Origin: an uncultured Succinivibrionaceae bacterium
Lineage (GTDB): Bacteria; Pseudomonadota; Gammaproteobacteria; Enterobacterales; Succinivibrionaceae
DNA: 64,000 nucleotides
Reading direction: 5' to 3'
Assembly: GCA_944393045.1 (NCBI GenBank)
Contig: CALXYT010000007.1
Location: 1 to 64,000, forward strand
Part shown: in pieces, positions 35,001 to 44,038 of the stretch
How positions within the stretch are numbered: the first letter of the stretch is position 1
How the letters are laid out: each line of letters opens with the position of its first letter
The notes under the pieces: generated by a model
What the model was told of the DNA's origin: nothing
Databases searched by the model: none
What the model saw: only the letters and a program-made list of their open reading frames with translations
Program-made: the position numbers and the translations under genes

Positions 35001-35171
35001 ATGGCTTCTAAAGGTGGACGTGAAAAAATTCGCTTAAATTCAACAGCTGGTACAGGTCATTTCTATACCACTACTAAGAATAAGCGTACTATGCCAGAAA
35101 AGATGGAAATCAAGAAGTTTGATCCAGTTGTTAGAAAACATGTTATCTACAAGGAAGGTAAGATCAAGTAA
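35001..35171 (+). CDS. rpmG: 50S ribosomal protein L33
   Basis: This short 56-residue gene encodes L33. It starts [20 protein letters not shown] and contains [16 protein letters not shown], very close to E. coli L33. It has no cysteine pairs, so it is the zinc-free form. AAGGAG lies ten bases before the ATG. It is cotranscribed with rpmB, and a terminator follows before mutM. Confidence 0.96.
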   Translation: MASKGGREKIRLNSTAGTGHFYTTTKNKRTMPEKMEIKKFDPVVRKHVIYKEGKIK

Positions 35172-35211
35172 TTCGATCTTATAAAATCAAACTTTTTATA
35201 CATAGATACAC

Positions 35212-35251
35212 GAAAGGCTCAAGGAAATATTTTTCTTGGGTCTTTCTTTTT
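35212..35251 (+). terminator. Terminator after rpmG
   Basis: GAAAGGCTCAAG (35212-35223) pairs with CTTGGGTCTTTC (35235-35246), with two G.T pairs, followed by five Ts. It lies just before the mutM start, so mutM needs read-through or its own promoter. Confidence 0.8.
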
Positions 35252-35262
35252 GAGATTGCTAT

Positions 35263-36075
35263 ATGCCAGAATTACCAGAGGTTGAGGTTACTGTACGCGA
35301 AATCCGTGACAGTATAGTACATCAGACCATTAAATTTATTAAGATCAATAATTTTAAATTACGCTCTCCTATACCTTCAGAAATTGCAACTTTATCCAAT
35401 TTAAAAGTTTTAGATGTCTGTCGGAGGGCAAAATATATCATTATCTCTACTGACAAAGGATATTTTCTTATCCATTTGGGAATGAGTGGTAAATTATGGC
35501 TTACTAAAAAAGATTTACCATTACGTAAACATGATCATGTTGAAATAATATTAGATAAGTGTGATTTACGCTTAAATGATGCAAGAAGATTTGGCTTATT
35601 TTTATATTTTAAGACGAAAGAAGAGCTTAATGCTTGTAAATTCATTGCTAATTTAGGGATAGAGCCTTTAGATGAGGCCTTTGATGCTAATTATTTACTC
35701 AGTCATTTGCATAAAAACACTCTAATAAAAATAGATTTAATGAATGGTAAAATTGTAGTTGGCATAGGAAATATCTACGCATCAGAAGTGCTTTTTAAGG
35801 CAGGTGTCTTACCTACTCATAAGGGGGGAGCAATAACTTTAGATCAAGCTAAAAAAATAGTACAAGCTATTAAAGATATCTTACCTAAAGCTATTGCTAT
35901 GGGTGGAACTACTATTAGAGACTTTAGTGGGGCAGATGGTAAAGCAGGCGAGTTTGCGACATTTCTGCAAGTATATAACCGTAAAGGAGAGAGTTGTCCA
36001 AAATGTGGCGCTACAATTGAACAACTAGTTATATCTAATAGAAGTACGTATTTTTGTCCTAATTGTCAGCATTAA
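35263..36075 (+). CDS. mutM: Formamidopyrimidine-DNA glycosylase MutM (Fpg)
   Basis: This 270-residue base-excision repair enzyme removes 8-oxoguanine. The catalytic N-terminal proline and glutamate are in MPELPEVEV. A lysine follows in the LGMSGKLW loop. The helix-two-turn-helix NIYASEVLF is near residue 170. The C-terminal zinc finger is CPKC and CPNC near residues 246-268. The length matches E. coli (269). The 3' end overlaps the convergent coaD gene by four bases, so no terminator separates them. Confidence 0.95.
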   Translation: MPELPEVEVTVREIRDSIVHQTIKFIKINNFKLRSPIPSEIATLSNLKVLDVCRRAKYIIISTDKGYFLIHLGMSGKLWLTKKDLPLRKHDHVEIILDKCDLRLNDARRFGLFLYFKTKEELNACKFIANLGIEPLDEAFDANYLLSHLHKNTLIKIDLMNGKIVVGIGNIYASEVLFKAGVLPTHKGGAITLDQAKKIVQAIKDILPKAIAMGGTTIRDFSGADGKAGEFATFLQVYNRKGESCPKCGATIEQLVISNRSTYFCPNCQH

Positions 36076-36554
36076 TTGCGCTTAGTTTTATGCTGCTCAA
36101 TATATTCATAGACAATTTTTGGGACAAATGGGGAAGTGTCGCCTTTATGTTCTATTACATCTCTTACTAAAGTTGAGGAAATAAATGCGATATTTGGTGA
36201 TGACTGAAGTAATACAACCTCAAGTTCTGGCATAAGCATTTTATACATTCCTTGTAGAGATAATTCAAATTCGCAATCTATCATATTGCGAATTCCTCTA
36301 ATGAGAATATCGGCATTATGTTCGCGTAGAAAGTCTATTAGCATACCAGTAAAGCCATAGACCTCAACATTTTTTAAATGTGCAACACTAGCACGAGTCA
36401 TATTAACTCGCTCTTCTAAAGAAAATATCGGTTTTTTCGCAGGACTATTTGATACAGCTATGATAACTTTGTCAAATAGTTTAGCTGATCTAGTAAGGAC
36501 ATCTAAATGTCCAATAGTAAAAGGATCATACGTTCCAGGGTAAACTGCAAGCAT
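36072..36554 (-). CDS. coaD: Phosphopantetheine adenylyltransferase CoaD
   Basis: This 160-residue nucleotidyltransferase makes dephospho-coenzyme A. It has AVYPGTYDPFTIGHLDVL at the start, with the T/HxGH motif, RGIRNMIDCEFE near residue 88, and the ISSTLVRD signature near residue 128. The length equals that of E. coli (159). It is three bases from the heptosyltransferase gene on the same strand and probably cotranscribed. In E. coli coaD follows waaA. Confidence 0.95.
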   Translation of the reverse strand: MLAVYPGTYDPFTIGHLDVLTRSAKLFDKVIIAVSNSPAKKPIFSLEERVNMTRASVAHLKNVEVYGFTGMLIDFLREHNADILIRGIRNMIDCEFELSLQGMYKMLMPELEVVLLQSSPNIAFISSTLVRDVIEHKGDTSPFVPKIVYEYIEQHKTKRN

Positions 36555-36557
36555 GTG

Positions 36558-37625
36558 TTACTCCAAATGATAATCACTCATTATTTCATCAAATTTTTCA
36601 CGCACCATAGCAGAGGTTATTTTTAACATAGCTTGTTTATCTTTTACTCTTGTACGCCATTTTATGGTGCTGCTATCAGGGTGCTCTAATTTTACACATT
36701 CATCATAGATAGAGACAACATATTTAAGAAAGTTATAAGGTCCTACTCGTAATGGATTATGGTGAGCGTAAATACCAATAACAGGAACGTTTAGAGCGTT
36801 TGCCATGTGCACAGGTCCTGAGTCAGGAGAAATGACCATAGTTGCCTTACTTATTAAGGCAAGTAGTTGCCTTAATGAAGTTTGACCTACTAAATTAAAG
36901 ATATTGTTGCTATTAGTCGCTTCGTGTTCGCATAATCCATGAATAATTTCCTCGGCTGTATCTTTTTCATATTGGGAAGGCCCTCCACAAAGGTAGATGT
37001 TAAATCCTTTAGAAATAGCATAACGGCAGATTTCAGTATATCCATGAATAGACCAATTTTTAAAATCTTTTGAGGAGCATGGTGTTAAGATTAAGTTGCG
37101 ATTGCCTTTAAGGTGCTCTTTTACAAAAGCAAGCTCTTTTTCAGTAAAAGTAAAGTTCCATTGAGGCTTTAACTTTGGACAACCAATAGCTTGGATAAAA
37201 GCCATAAAACCATCTATTACATGAGGTGAACTTGGAGAGGGGACCTTAATATTAGTAAAGTATTTTTGCCCATCGGATGATCTTTCTTCATCAAAGCCTA
37301 ATTTCTTAGGGGCTTTAATACCGAGTGTTAATAGACTTGCTCTAATAGAGGTGTGTAAATCTAAGAGTACATCAAATTCTTTTTGCTTAAGTAATTTGAT
37401 TACTCTAAATAGTTCTTTAAAACCTCCTTTTTTATTAAAAGGAATTAATTCTATACCAGGGCAATTCGTAAAGAGGGTGGCTTCATTTTTGCCTATCACC
37501 CAAGAAATTTGTGCATCTTTATATGTTTTTTGTAGAAGGCAAATTGCTGCATAGGCGTTAATACAATCACCAATAGCCGATAAGCGTAATACACAGATTC
37601 TTTTTATATTAATATCGGAATGCAT
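36558..37625 (-). CDS. opsX: Heptosyltransferase, OpsX-like (GT9)
   Basis: This 355-residue GT-B enzyme of family 9 should add the first L-glycero-D-manno-heptose to Kdo at the cytoplasmic face. It has RLSAIGDCINAYAAI at the N-terminus. SPDSGPVHMANALNVPVIG near residue 270 is the ADP-heptose site. Segments such as WVIGKNEATLF, PSSPHVIDGFMAF and YAHHNPLR look like OpsX of Haemophilus, which uses phosphorylated Kdo, rather than WaaC. kdkA lies divergent next to it, which supports this. WaaC or RfaQ remain possible. Confidence 0.7.
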   Translation of the reverse strand: MHSDINIKRICVLRLSAIGDCINAYAAICLLQKTYKDAQISWVIGKNEATLFTNCPGIELIPFNKKGGFKELFRVIKLLKQKEFDVLLDLHTSIRASLLTLGIKAPKKLGFDEERSSDGQKYFTNIKVPSPSSPHVIDGFMAFIQAIGCPKLKPQWNFTFTEKELAFVKEHLKGNRNLILTPCSSKDFKNWSIHGYTEICRYAISKGFNIYLCGGPSQYEKDTAEEIIHGLCEHEATNSNNIFNLVGQTSLRQLLALISKATMVISPDSGPVHMANALNVPVIGIYAHHNPLRVGPYNFLKYVVSIYDECVKLEHPDSSTIKWRTRVKDKQAMLKITSAMVREKFDEIMSDYHLE

Positions 37626-37932
37626 TAGATAATCCCTCTTAAGGTAGTTACTACTTAAATTATATCTAAAAATCTTATAATCCTAAAGATAAATGAACTA
37701 ATTTACTATAAGGCGAACATAAATTCCAAGGTTTTATAGTTTTTAATGGTAAATTTGGTAGGTGTAACAAGTAACTATAAAAATGCAATGATGTTCTCAT
37801 TATTGTGAAAAAGTTGGTGTAAAAGTGAAAAAACATTATGTTTAACAAAAGAAGATTGTCATAATTGTTGTAGAAATCAATATTAATTATCTTAAATTTA
37901 CAAAAATAGATAAAAACTGAGGAAAGATTGAC
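37626..37932. other. Intergenic region between opsX and kdkA
   Basis: These 307 bases between two divergent LPS genes are very AT-rich. I see no gene, clear promoter with good spacing, or stable hairpin. A 99-codon minus-strand frame here has no ribosome site and no family likeness. Confidence 0.4.
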
Positions 37933-38697
37933 ATGGCTCGAGAGCTTGAAAGAGTAATCGTTAGGGATAAACATGTAACTTATATCGTTAATCCTGCTTT
38001 TTTTAAAGAGGATGATATGAAAGCTGAGACTCTAGCAGATTATTTTGATATTGAAAAATATCAATTAGCTGGAAAGGTTATTCACGAATATTCTGGACGA
38101 GGTAAAGCTTATTTGCTTTCTGATATGTATAAAAACAGAATCTTACTAAGACATTATTGGCGTGGTGGGATGATGTTTAAACTATTAAAAGATAAGTTTT
38201 TTGCTTATTTTGATACAGCCAAGCGTTCTGATTTAGAGTTTAGTTTATTACAAACTATGAGAAAGATGGGACTGTCTGTACCAAAGCCAATTGCTGCACG
38301 ATATGTTAAAAAAGGTATGTTTATTACTAATGATATTATCTTGCAAGAAATACCAGGAGCAAAAACTTTGCTTAAAATTTTGACGGAGCGCACTCTTTCT
38401 AACGAAGAATTTGCTAAAATAGGAGATGCAGTAGGTAAGATGATGCTTGCTGGCATTTATCATACAGACTTGAATATTAGCAATATTTTAATCGATGGAG
38501 CTAATAACGTTTGGCTTATTGATTTTGATAAATGTTTTTTAAAAAATATCAATCAAAAGCTTTACGCAAAAATGGTAGATAGACTTGCTCGTTCTTTTGA
38601 GAAAGAGTTAGAAAATACACCAGAACTCCATTGGTCAAAGTCAGACTTTGATAAATTAGAACCTGTTATTAGGAACGCTTTTTTGCGTTCATATTAG
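37933..38697 (+). CDS. kdkA: 3-deoxy-D-manno-octulosonic acid kinase KdkA
   Basis: This 254-residue kinase phosphorylates O-4 of the Kdo residue attached to lipid A. It has RILLRHYWRGGMM near residue 62, the KdkA signature. The protein-kinase-like catalytic pieces are IYHTDLNISNILID near residue 180 and WLIDFDKC near residue 198. The length matches Haemophilus KdkA. GAGGAAA lies eight bases before the ATG. Its neighbours are opsX and waaA, so it works in LPS inner-core assembly. Confidence 0.88.
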   Translation: MARELERVIVRDKHVTYIVNPAFFKEDDMKAETLADYFDIEKYQLAGKVIHEYSGRGKAYLLSDMYKNRILLRHYWRGGMMFKLLKDKFFAYFDTAKRSDLEFSLLQTMRKMGLSVPKPIAARYVKKGMFITNDIILQEIPGAKTLLKILTERTLSNEEFAKIGDAVGKMMLAGIYHTDLNISNILIDGANNVWLIDFDKCFLKNINQKLYAKMVDRLARSFEKELENTPELHWSKSDFDKLEPVIRNAFLRSY

Positions 38698-38717
38698 GTT
38701 TTTTATGTAACCATCCT

Positions 38718-38750
38718 AAACCCCATATAGGTCCACATTTGGGGTTTTTT
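38718..38750 (+). terminator. Terminator after kdkA
   Basis: AAACCCCA (38718-38725) pairs with TGGGGTTT (38740-38747), and further Ts follow. It closes kdkA; the converging waaA ends just beyond. Confidence 0.85.
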
Positions 38751-38763
38751 AATTTCTGGAAAC

Positions 38764-40035
38764 TTATCTTTTAGTAAGATGTAAGATTTTCTCAAGAATT
38801 TGCAATGTTCTTTGGTTAGCACCTTTTTGGGTAGTGAAATAATTATAGGCATTAGCGCAAAGAGTATTAGTTATGTTAGGTTCTTTTAGTAATTTTGTTA
38901 AAGTTGCTACTATTGATGTGGTATCTAAAGTAATAGCCCCTTCAATTTTAAGTAGTTCATTATAAATTTCTTTAAAATTAAAAAAGTGTGGTCCCGTAAG
39001 TACAGGTTTATTTAAGGCAATAGCCTCAAGTGGGTTATGACCTCCTACCTCGGTAAAGCTCCCACCCATAATAATTAAATCGCTCATACCAAAGTACATT
39101 TCAAGTTCTCCCATAGAATTACCAATTATTACCTCAGTATTATCTGAGTAATTATTTTCAGAACGTAAGGCGATATTAAATTTAAAACTTGATGCCAAAT
39201 TTATAACTTCATTAAAGCGTTCAGGATGGCGAGGAACTAGTAGAAGGACAGCATCCGCTATCTCTTTCTTAAGTTTACTAAAAGCCTCAAGGAAGATGCG
39301 TTCTTCTTGCTCATGAGAACTTGCAAGACAAATGATTTTTTTATTAGGGAGTAATTGTTTTAAGTTTTCACCTGCTAATTTGTTAGTTATGGCAGGTTCT
39401 ATATCGTATTTTAATGACCCAGTGATTGATAGCTTAGTTTTAGGGATTCCTAACTCACTATAAGCGTCATAATCACTTTGATGCTGACAAATTATATGCG
39501 TTAAGTGATTAGCGATAAGAGTATTAAAGGTCGCACCAAGTTTTTTATAGCGATTTTTAGAGCGTAAGGATAAACGGGCATTAATTAAGATTACAGGAAT
39601 CTGGTGCTTATGGGCATATGCAAGGATATTAGGCCATAGTTCTGTTTCCATAATAATTAGCGCCTGAGGTTTTACTTTCTTAAAAAAGCGAGCAATATAA
39701 AAAGGAGAGTCTATTGGTGCAAAAGAGTGACAAGAGGTAGGCATAGCATCTGCGTAGATTTTTTTTGCAGTAGTAGTTGAGGTAGTAACAATTACATTTT
39801 GGGTAAAATGCTTAGTTAGCTCTTTTATTAAAGGAATTGCTCCTCTTGATTCACCAACACTTACTGTATGAAACCATATAGGATTAGATGGTAAATTTTT
39901 GTTAATTACACCCTTTAACTGCGTAATATCATTGCCATATGGTGGAATAGTCTTTTTATATTTTAAGTAGCAATAAACTAAAGGCGCACATATTAGGGTA
40001 AATACGTAATAAATACTCTTTAAAAGGTATGGCAT
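38764..40035 (-). CDS. waaA: Kdo transferase WaaA (KdtA)
   Basis: This 423-residue GT-B enzyme links Kdo to lipid IVA at the inner membrane. It has an N-terminal membrane anchor and then FHTVSVGESRGAIPL near residue 57, with the catalytic glutamate. METELWPN is near residue 134, and the C-terminal GGHNPLEA block is near residue 328. The length equals that of E. coli WaaA (425). Sequence alone does not say whether it adds one or two Kdo residues; kdkA nearby favours one. It overlaps waaF by one base. Confidence 0.93.
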   Translation of the reverse strand: MPYLLKSIYYVFTLICAPLVYCYLKYKKTIPPYGNDITQLKGVINKNLPSNPIWFHTVSVGESRGAIPLIKELTKHFTQNVIVTTSTTTAKKIYADAMPTSCHSFAPIDSPFYIARFFKKVKPQALIIMETELWPNILAYAHKHQIPVILINARLSLRSKNRYKKLGATFNTLIANHLTHIICQHQSDYDAYSELGIPKTKLSITGSLKYDIEPAITNKLAGENLKQLLPNKKIICLASSHEQEERIFLEAFSKLKKEIADAVLLLVPRHPERFNEVINLASSFKFNIALRSENNYSDNTEVIIGNSMGELEMYFGMSDLIIMGGSFTEVGGHNPLEAIALNKPVLTGPHFFNFKEIYNELLKIEGAITLDTTSIVATLTKLLKEPNITNTLCANAYNYFTTQKGANQRTLQILEKILHLTKR

Positions 40036-41069
40036 TAAAAACTTCCCCAGGTATCTTTAATCTTGGTTATTACATCTTGTGGTTTTAAGTTAGTTAAACA
40101 TTGGTAAGTATTTAATTTACATTCACGTTTAAAGCATGGATGACATGGTTCATTAGATTCGATAATAATAGCCTTTGAGGTTTGAGGGGGGGTGTAGTTG
40201 GTACTAGTAGACCCAAAAATTGCTACTACTTTACAATTAACAGCAGCTGCAATATGCATTAGTCCCGAATCATTACAAATAACCATGGCACATAGTGATA
40301 AAAGATCAATAGCTTGGGTTAATGATGTTTTACCAGTTAGCACGATAGTATTCTTTTTAGCAGTATCGCTAAGATGCGCTAATATCTCATTAGCAGTTGT
40401 AAGATCCTTTTGGGAGCCAAATATTAAAGCCTGACCATCAGGAAAATCTGTTAAAAACTCATCTATAACCTTAGCATAGTATTTTGGAGGCCATTTCTTT
40501 GCAGGACCATACTCAGCTCCTGGGCAGATACCTAAAAGTTTTGTGGAGGTTATATTAAAAGCAGTTAATTCTTCTTTACTTAAAGCATGGGTAATTAAAG
40601 ATGGAATGGCAATTTTTGGGAGATCTTGCGCTTTTTTTACTTTATTTATTTCAAACGCTAAAGAGCAATACCGTTCTACTAATAACGGAAAATCTTGTTT
40701 ATTAGTACGTAGATGATTTATTACTAAATATCTGCTTTCGCCTTTAAAACCATAACGATCTGGTATTTTGGCAAATAAGGGGATTAATGCGCTTTTCCAG
40801 GAATTAGGAAGGATATAAGCTTTATCAAAATTATAAGCTTTAAGTCCTTTGCCTATTTGATAGCGTTTTTTTAAGTTAAATTCTCCATGACCAATAGGCA
40901 TTGTGATAGTTTGATATACCTCAGGCATACGTGATAGTACATCGATACACCATTTGGGAGCTAATACGTAAATTTGGCAGTTGGCATAAATATCCTGTAA
41001 TTGCTTATAAAGAGTTTGGCTCATTACTACATCACCAATCCAAGATGGGGCAATTACTAAAATTTTCAT
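40035..41069 (-). CDS. waaF: ADP-heptose:LPS heptosyltransferase II WaaF
   Basis: This 344-residue GT9 enzyme adds the second heptose. The N-terminus is APSWIGDVVMSQTLY. LGICPGAEYGPAKKWPPKYYA near residue 186 is typical of WaaF, and CNDSGLMHIAAA near residue 266 binds the ADP-heptose. CHPCFKRECKLNTYQC near the C-terminus holds the family cysteines. The length is close to E. coli WaaF (348). Its stop overlaps the waaA start by one base, so the pair is coupled. Confidence 0.93.
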   Translation of the reverse strand: MKILVIAPSWIGDVVMSQTLYKQLQDIYANCQIYVLAPKWCIDVLSRMPEVYQTITMPIGHGEFNLKKRYQIGKGLKAYNFDKAYILPNSWKSALIPLFAKIPDRYGFKGESRYLVINHLRTNKQDFPLLVERYCSLAFEINKVKKAQDLPKIAIPSLITHALSKEELTAFNITSTKLLGICPGAEYGPAKKWPPKYYAKVIDEFLTDFPDGQALIFGSQKDLTTANEILAHLSDTAKKNTIVLTGKTSLTQAIDLLSLCAMVICNDSGLMHIAAAVNCKVVAIFGSTSTNYTPPQTSKAIIIESNEPCHPCFKRECKLNTYQCLTNLKPQDVITKIKDTWGSF

Positions 41070-41759
41070 AAAGAATCCTTGAAGATTTGATATTAAAATG
41101 CATTGTTAGAAGAGTTTGCGTATTGGGGAGTGCTTTTTTCACTACACCTTATAAACATTATGCTAACAGTGGTAAACACATAATAATAAACTAAAACTGT
41201 TAATTTAGACTTATTGTAGCAGTTTTCTTAGTTTAAAAATTGCTATGGCTTAAGAAAGTCCATAATTTTATGCAAAATAATTATTGTTAAATATTTTTTC
41301 TCTGCAACTCATCAACATTATATACCCAGTTCTCCTACATTGTTATAGGAAAAAACTGTGATCTAGTAAGAACTTATTTGCACAGAATGAGTTAAGATAA
41401 AATTATATTACCTAAAAAACACCTTTATTAAGATAATGTAAAGAAGCTAGAAATAGCTTACTTACAGCTTTCGCACATTTTTTTGTGGATAACATAGCAA
41501 AAATGGCTAATATTTTGTTTATAAATGATATTTTTTATTTTTTAGCAATTAAAGTATAGTTATAAACTTCGTTAAACAATTTTTCTACAAAATCATATCT
41601 GTTTAGCAACAGTTGGTAAGTACAAAAGAAAGTTTAAGCAATAACATTTAAAATTTGTAAGCTACTGGGTGATAAGTATCTTTCTTAAGAAAATAATATT
41701 CTTTTTATTAAGCTAAAGGTGTTAAAATTACTTAAGAGTTCTATTTTAAAGAGGTTATT
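41070..41759. other. Long AT-rich intergenic region between waaF and hldD
   Basis: These 690 bases between divergent genes have no open frame I can support and no pseudogene I can recognise. Structure is present: CAGTT/TCCTA pairs with TAGGA/AACTG at 41328-41358. AAGCTA-GAAA-TAGCTT (41444-41459) is a hairpin with a GNRA tetraloop and an outer GTAA/TTAC helix. One perfect DnaA box lies at 41484-41492. A non-coding RNA is possible. Confidence 0.4.
41484..41492 (-). promoter_or_regulatory. Perfect DnaA box
   Basis: TGTGGATAA on the plus strand is TTATCCACA on the minus strand, the E. coli consensus DnaA-binding sequence. I found no second clear box in the same gap, so it is a single site and may be chance in an AT-rich region. 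Confidence 0.4.
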
Positions 41760-42713
41760 ATGATTATTGTTACAGGTGGCGCAGGTTTTATAGGCAGCAA
41801 TTTAGTAAAACTCCTTAATGAGCGAGGACATAAAGATATTATCGTGGTCGATGACCTTGAGGATGGAACTAAATTTAAAAATATAGTAGATTTAGATATC
41901 TATGATTATATGGATAAAGATGACTTCCTAGAGCGCATTAAAAGCAATGATAATTTTCTTGATTGGGGGAAAATAGAAGGGATATTCCACGAAGGAGCTT
42001 GCTCTTCTACTACTGAATGGAATGGTAAGTACATCATGAAAGTTAATTATGAGTACACTAAAGCTTTATTCCATTATTGTATTGCTCGTCAGATTCCATT
42101 TATTTATGCCTCATCAGCTGCAACTTACGGTGGTAGAACATCTGATTTTATTGAAGGTAGAGAATATGAATGTCCATTAAATGTATATGGTTATACTAAG
42201 TTCTTATTTGATGAGTATATGCGTAAGTTTTTACCAAAGCTGACCTCTCCAGTTATTGGGTTAAAATATTTTAATGTGTATGGTCCTCGTGAAAGCCATA
42301 AAGGTTCTATGGCAAGTGTTGCTTTTCATTTAAATAATCAAGTATTACGAGGTGAAAATCCAAAGCTATTTGAAGGTACCGATGGTTATCCTAATGGTGG
42401 TCATATGCGTGACTTTGTATATGTGGAAGATGTGTGCAAAGTTAATCTATGGTTTTTAGAGCATAAGGCACCGTCTGGTGTTTATAATTGTGGTACAGGT
42501 CGCGCTGAACCATTTTTAAATATTGCTAAAGCTGTATTAGATTATCATAAGAAGGGGCAAATTGAGTTCATTCCATTCCCAGAACATCTAAGGGGAAGAT
42601 ATCAAAGTTTTACTCAAGCTGATCTAACAAAATTGAGGGCAGCAGGGTGCGATGTGCAATTTAAGTCCGTCGCTGAGGGGGTGGCAGAGTATATGAAGTG
42701 GTTAAATAAGTGA
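41760..42713 (+). CDS. hldD: ADP-L-glycero-D-manno-heptose-6-epimerase HldD
   Basis: This 317-residue extended short-chain dehydrogenase makes the ADP-heptose used by the neighbouring heptosyltransferases. The NADP-binding [10 protein letters not shown] is at the start. The catalytic SSAATYG and [13 protein letters not shown] (Tyr-x3-Lys) are near residues 118-145. [13 protein letters not shown] is a HldD signature. The length equals that of E. coli (310) within a few residues. The GTG of glpG overlaps its stop. Confidence 0.95.
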   Translation: MIIVTGGAGFIGSNLVKLLNERGHKDIIVVDDLEDGTKFKNIVDLDIYDYMDKDDFLERIKSNDNFLDWGKIEGIFHEGACSSTTEWNGKYIMKVNYEYTKALFHYCIARQIPFIYASSAATYGGRTSDFIEGREYECPLNVYGYTKFLFDEYMRKFLPKLTSPVIGLKYFNVYGPRESHKGSMASVAFHLNNQVLRGENPKLFEGTDGYPNGGHMRDFVYVEDVCKVNLWFLEHKAPSGVYNCGTGRAEPFLNIAKAVLDYHKKGQIEFIPFPEHLRGRYQSFTQADLTKLRAAGCDVQFKSVAEGVAEYMKWLNK

Positions 42714-43543
42714 TTCTATTAATTAAAACAAACGATGAAAAATTTGCTAAAGAATCTTGTCAGTTTTTATCTGAGCACGATGTCAAGTGTGATTATGTAA
42801 AAGAGGATAAGCGCACCTGTTTGCTTATCCTAATGAATGATGATGATTTGCCAAAAGCTAAGGAGTTATTAAAAGAATTTTATAAAGATGGCGCTGATGT
42901 CTATGATATTATCTGTGATGACAAACATATAACCATTATGGATGTTGGTTTTACAGAGATAATTGTGGCATATCCTATGGTCACAATCATAACTTTATTA
43001 TGTATCATCATCTCCTCTGTTCAAGCCTTTATTCCTCAAGAAGTTTTCGGGTTGTTACATTTTAATGCAGGATTAATTGAGCAAGGGGAAGTTTGGCGTA
43101 TTTTTACCCCTGCTTTTATGCATGGTGGTTTTTGGCATATCGCCTTTAATCTTGTGATATTTTTTTACTTTGCAAGATTAATTGAACGATATATGGGAGC
43201 TACTAGAGTGCTACTGCTTTTTATAGCTGCCACATCTTTAGGTAATATCGCTCAGTACTGGCTTAATGATTTTCAGGGTAACTTTTTAGGGTTATCAGGT
43301 GTAGTAAATGCTACTATAGGTTATACCTGGATTCTTAGTAAGGTTAAGGATGGTCCTGAGGGGTTTGTTATTCCTAAAGGTATATTTGCCTTTACCGTAT
43401 TGTATATAGTTCTTACTATTGTACTTAGTGCTAATACCGCAAATGGTTGTCATGTTGTAGGGCTGTTAGCAGGGTTACTTATAGGATTTGTTGACTATAT
43501 TGCTTTCACTAAGGGCAAGATAGAGTTTAAAAAGTATGATTAA
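42710..43543 (+). CDS. glpG: Rhomboid intramembrane serine protease GlpG
   Basis: This 277-residue membrane protease has a cytoplasmic N-terminal domain (about residues 1-80) and six membrane helices. The catalytic serine is in [10 protein letters not shown] near residue 203, and the catalytic histidine is in [11 protein letters not shown] near residue 248. [19 protein letters not shown] is the conserved L1-helix 2 region with its oxyanion-hole HxxxN. The start is GTG inside the hldD stop, so translation is coupled. It cleaves membrane proteins within the bilayer; its targets here are unknown. Confidence 0.9.
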   Translation: MILLIKTNDEKFAKESCQFLSEHDVKCDYVKEDKRTCLLILMNDDDLPKAKELLKEFYKDGADVYDIICDDKHITIMDVGFTEIIVAYPMVTIITLLCIIISSVQAFIPQEVFGLLHFNAGLIEQGEVWRIFTPAFMHGGFWHIAFNLVIFFYFARLIERYMGATRVLLLFIAATSLGNIAQYWLNDFQGNFLGLSGVVNATIGYTWILSKVKDGPEGFVIPKGIFAFTVLYIVLTIVLSANTANGCHVVGLLAGLLIGFVDYIAFTKGKIEFKKYD

Positions 43544-43548
43544 ATAAA

Positions 43549-43580
43549 TTAAGGAGTAGGTAACTACTCCTTAACTTTAT
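43549..43580. terminator. Bidirectional terminator between glpG and the fliL-like gene
   Basis: TTAAGGAGTAG (43549-43559) and CTACTCCTTAA (43564-43574) form a perfect 11-bp stem with loop GTAA. It lies between converging genes and is symmetric. Confidence 0.75.
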
Positions 43581-43582
43581 CT

Positions 43583-44038
43583 TTACTGCACCAAATAAGA
43601 GGTGAACATTACATTTTTAACTATACGCCTGCCAATAATCTGATCGGTTATTTCTGTAACACTCTTTTTACATGATTCAATGAGCTTAGTTCTACCACTA
43701 TCTTGAGAAGCTTCAGCATAAGTTGCACTACCTAAGGTAGTTACAATAGCATTTTTAATTAGCGCCTCATGTTCTTCTAAAAGAGGAATGTCTCTTGAGT
43801 CGAGTAAAACTATTACTACTTGCGCTTTAATGTAGTTTAATTTATTACCTGTGCTTGAAAGATTAGTTATAAACGGATCTTTTATCTCATAGTAACCTGT
43901 AACTGCTACTGCCTGTGCAACTTGTTCCTGCGATTCTTCAGAAGTTGCCTCTTCACTAGCAAGGGCAATAGAGGGCAGAATAAAAAATGGTAGAACAATA
44001 CAGGAGTTACGTAAAAAACTTAATAATGGATTTCTCAT
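43583..44038 (-). CDS. FliL-like secreted protein
   Basis: This 151-residue protein resembles FliL: YYEIKDPFITNLSS, YIKAQVVIVLLDSRDIPLLEEHEALIKN (in part) and the FTSYLVQ end follow the FliL periplasmic domain. FliL proper has an N-terminal membrane anchor. Here the N-terminus reads as a cleavable signal peptide ending ALAS, followed by a Glu-rich linker. No other flagellar gene is in the window. Its ATG overlaps the plsB stop (ATGA), so it is translated with phospholipid synthesis. Related fliL-like genes outside flagellar clusters are known in gammaproteobacteria, but their role is unclear to me. Confidence 0.75.
   Translation of the reverse strand: MRNPLLSFLRNSCIVLPFFILPSIALASEEATSEESQEQVAQAVAVTGYYEIKDPFITNLSSTGNKLNYIKAQVVIVLLDSRDIPLLEEHEALIKNAIVTTLGSATYAEASQDSGRTKLIESCKKSVTEITDQIIGRRIVKNVMFTSYLVQ

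Noticed and set aside
37675-37974. 99-codon minus-strand frame overlapping the kdkA start
   Set aside because: It has no ribosome site, no family likeness, a composition typical of AT-rich chance frames, and runs into the well-supported kdkA gene on the other strand.
41484-41492. A replication origin at the DnaA box
   Set aside because: Only one clear box was found, and dnaA, dnaN, gidA or mioC are not adjacent.
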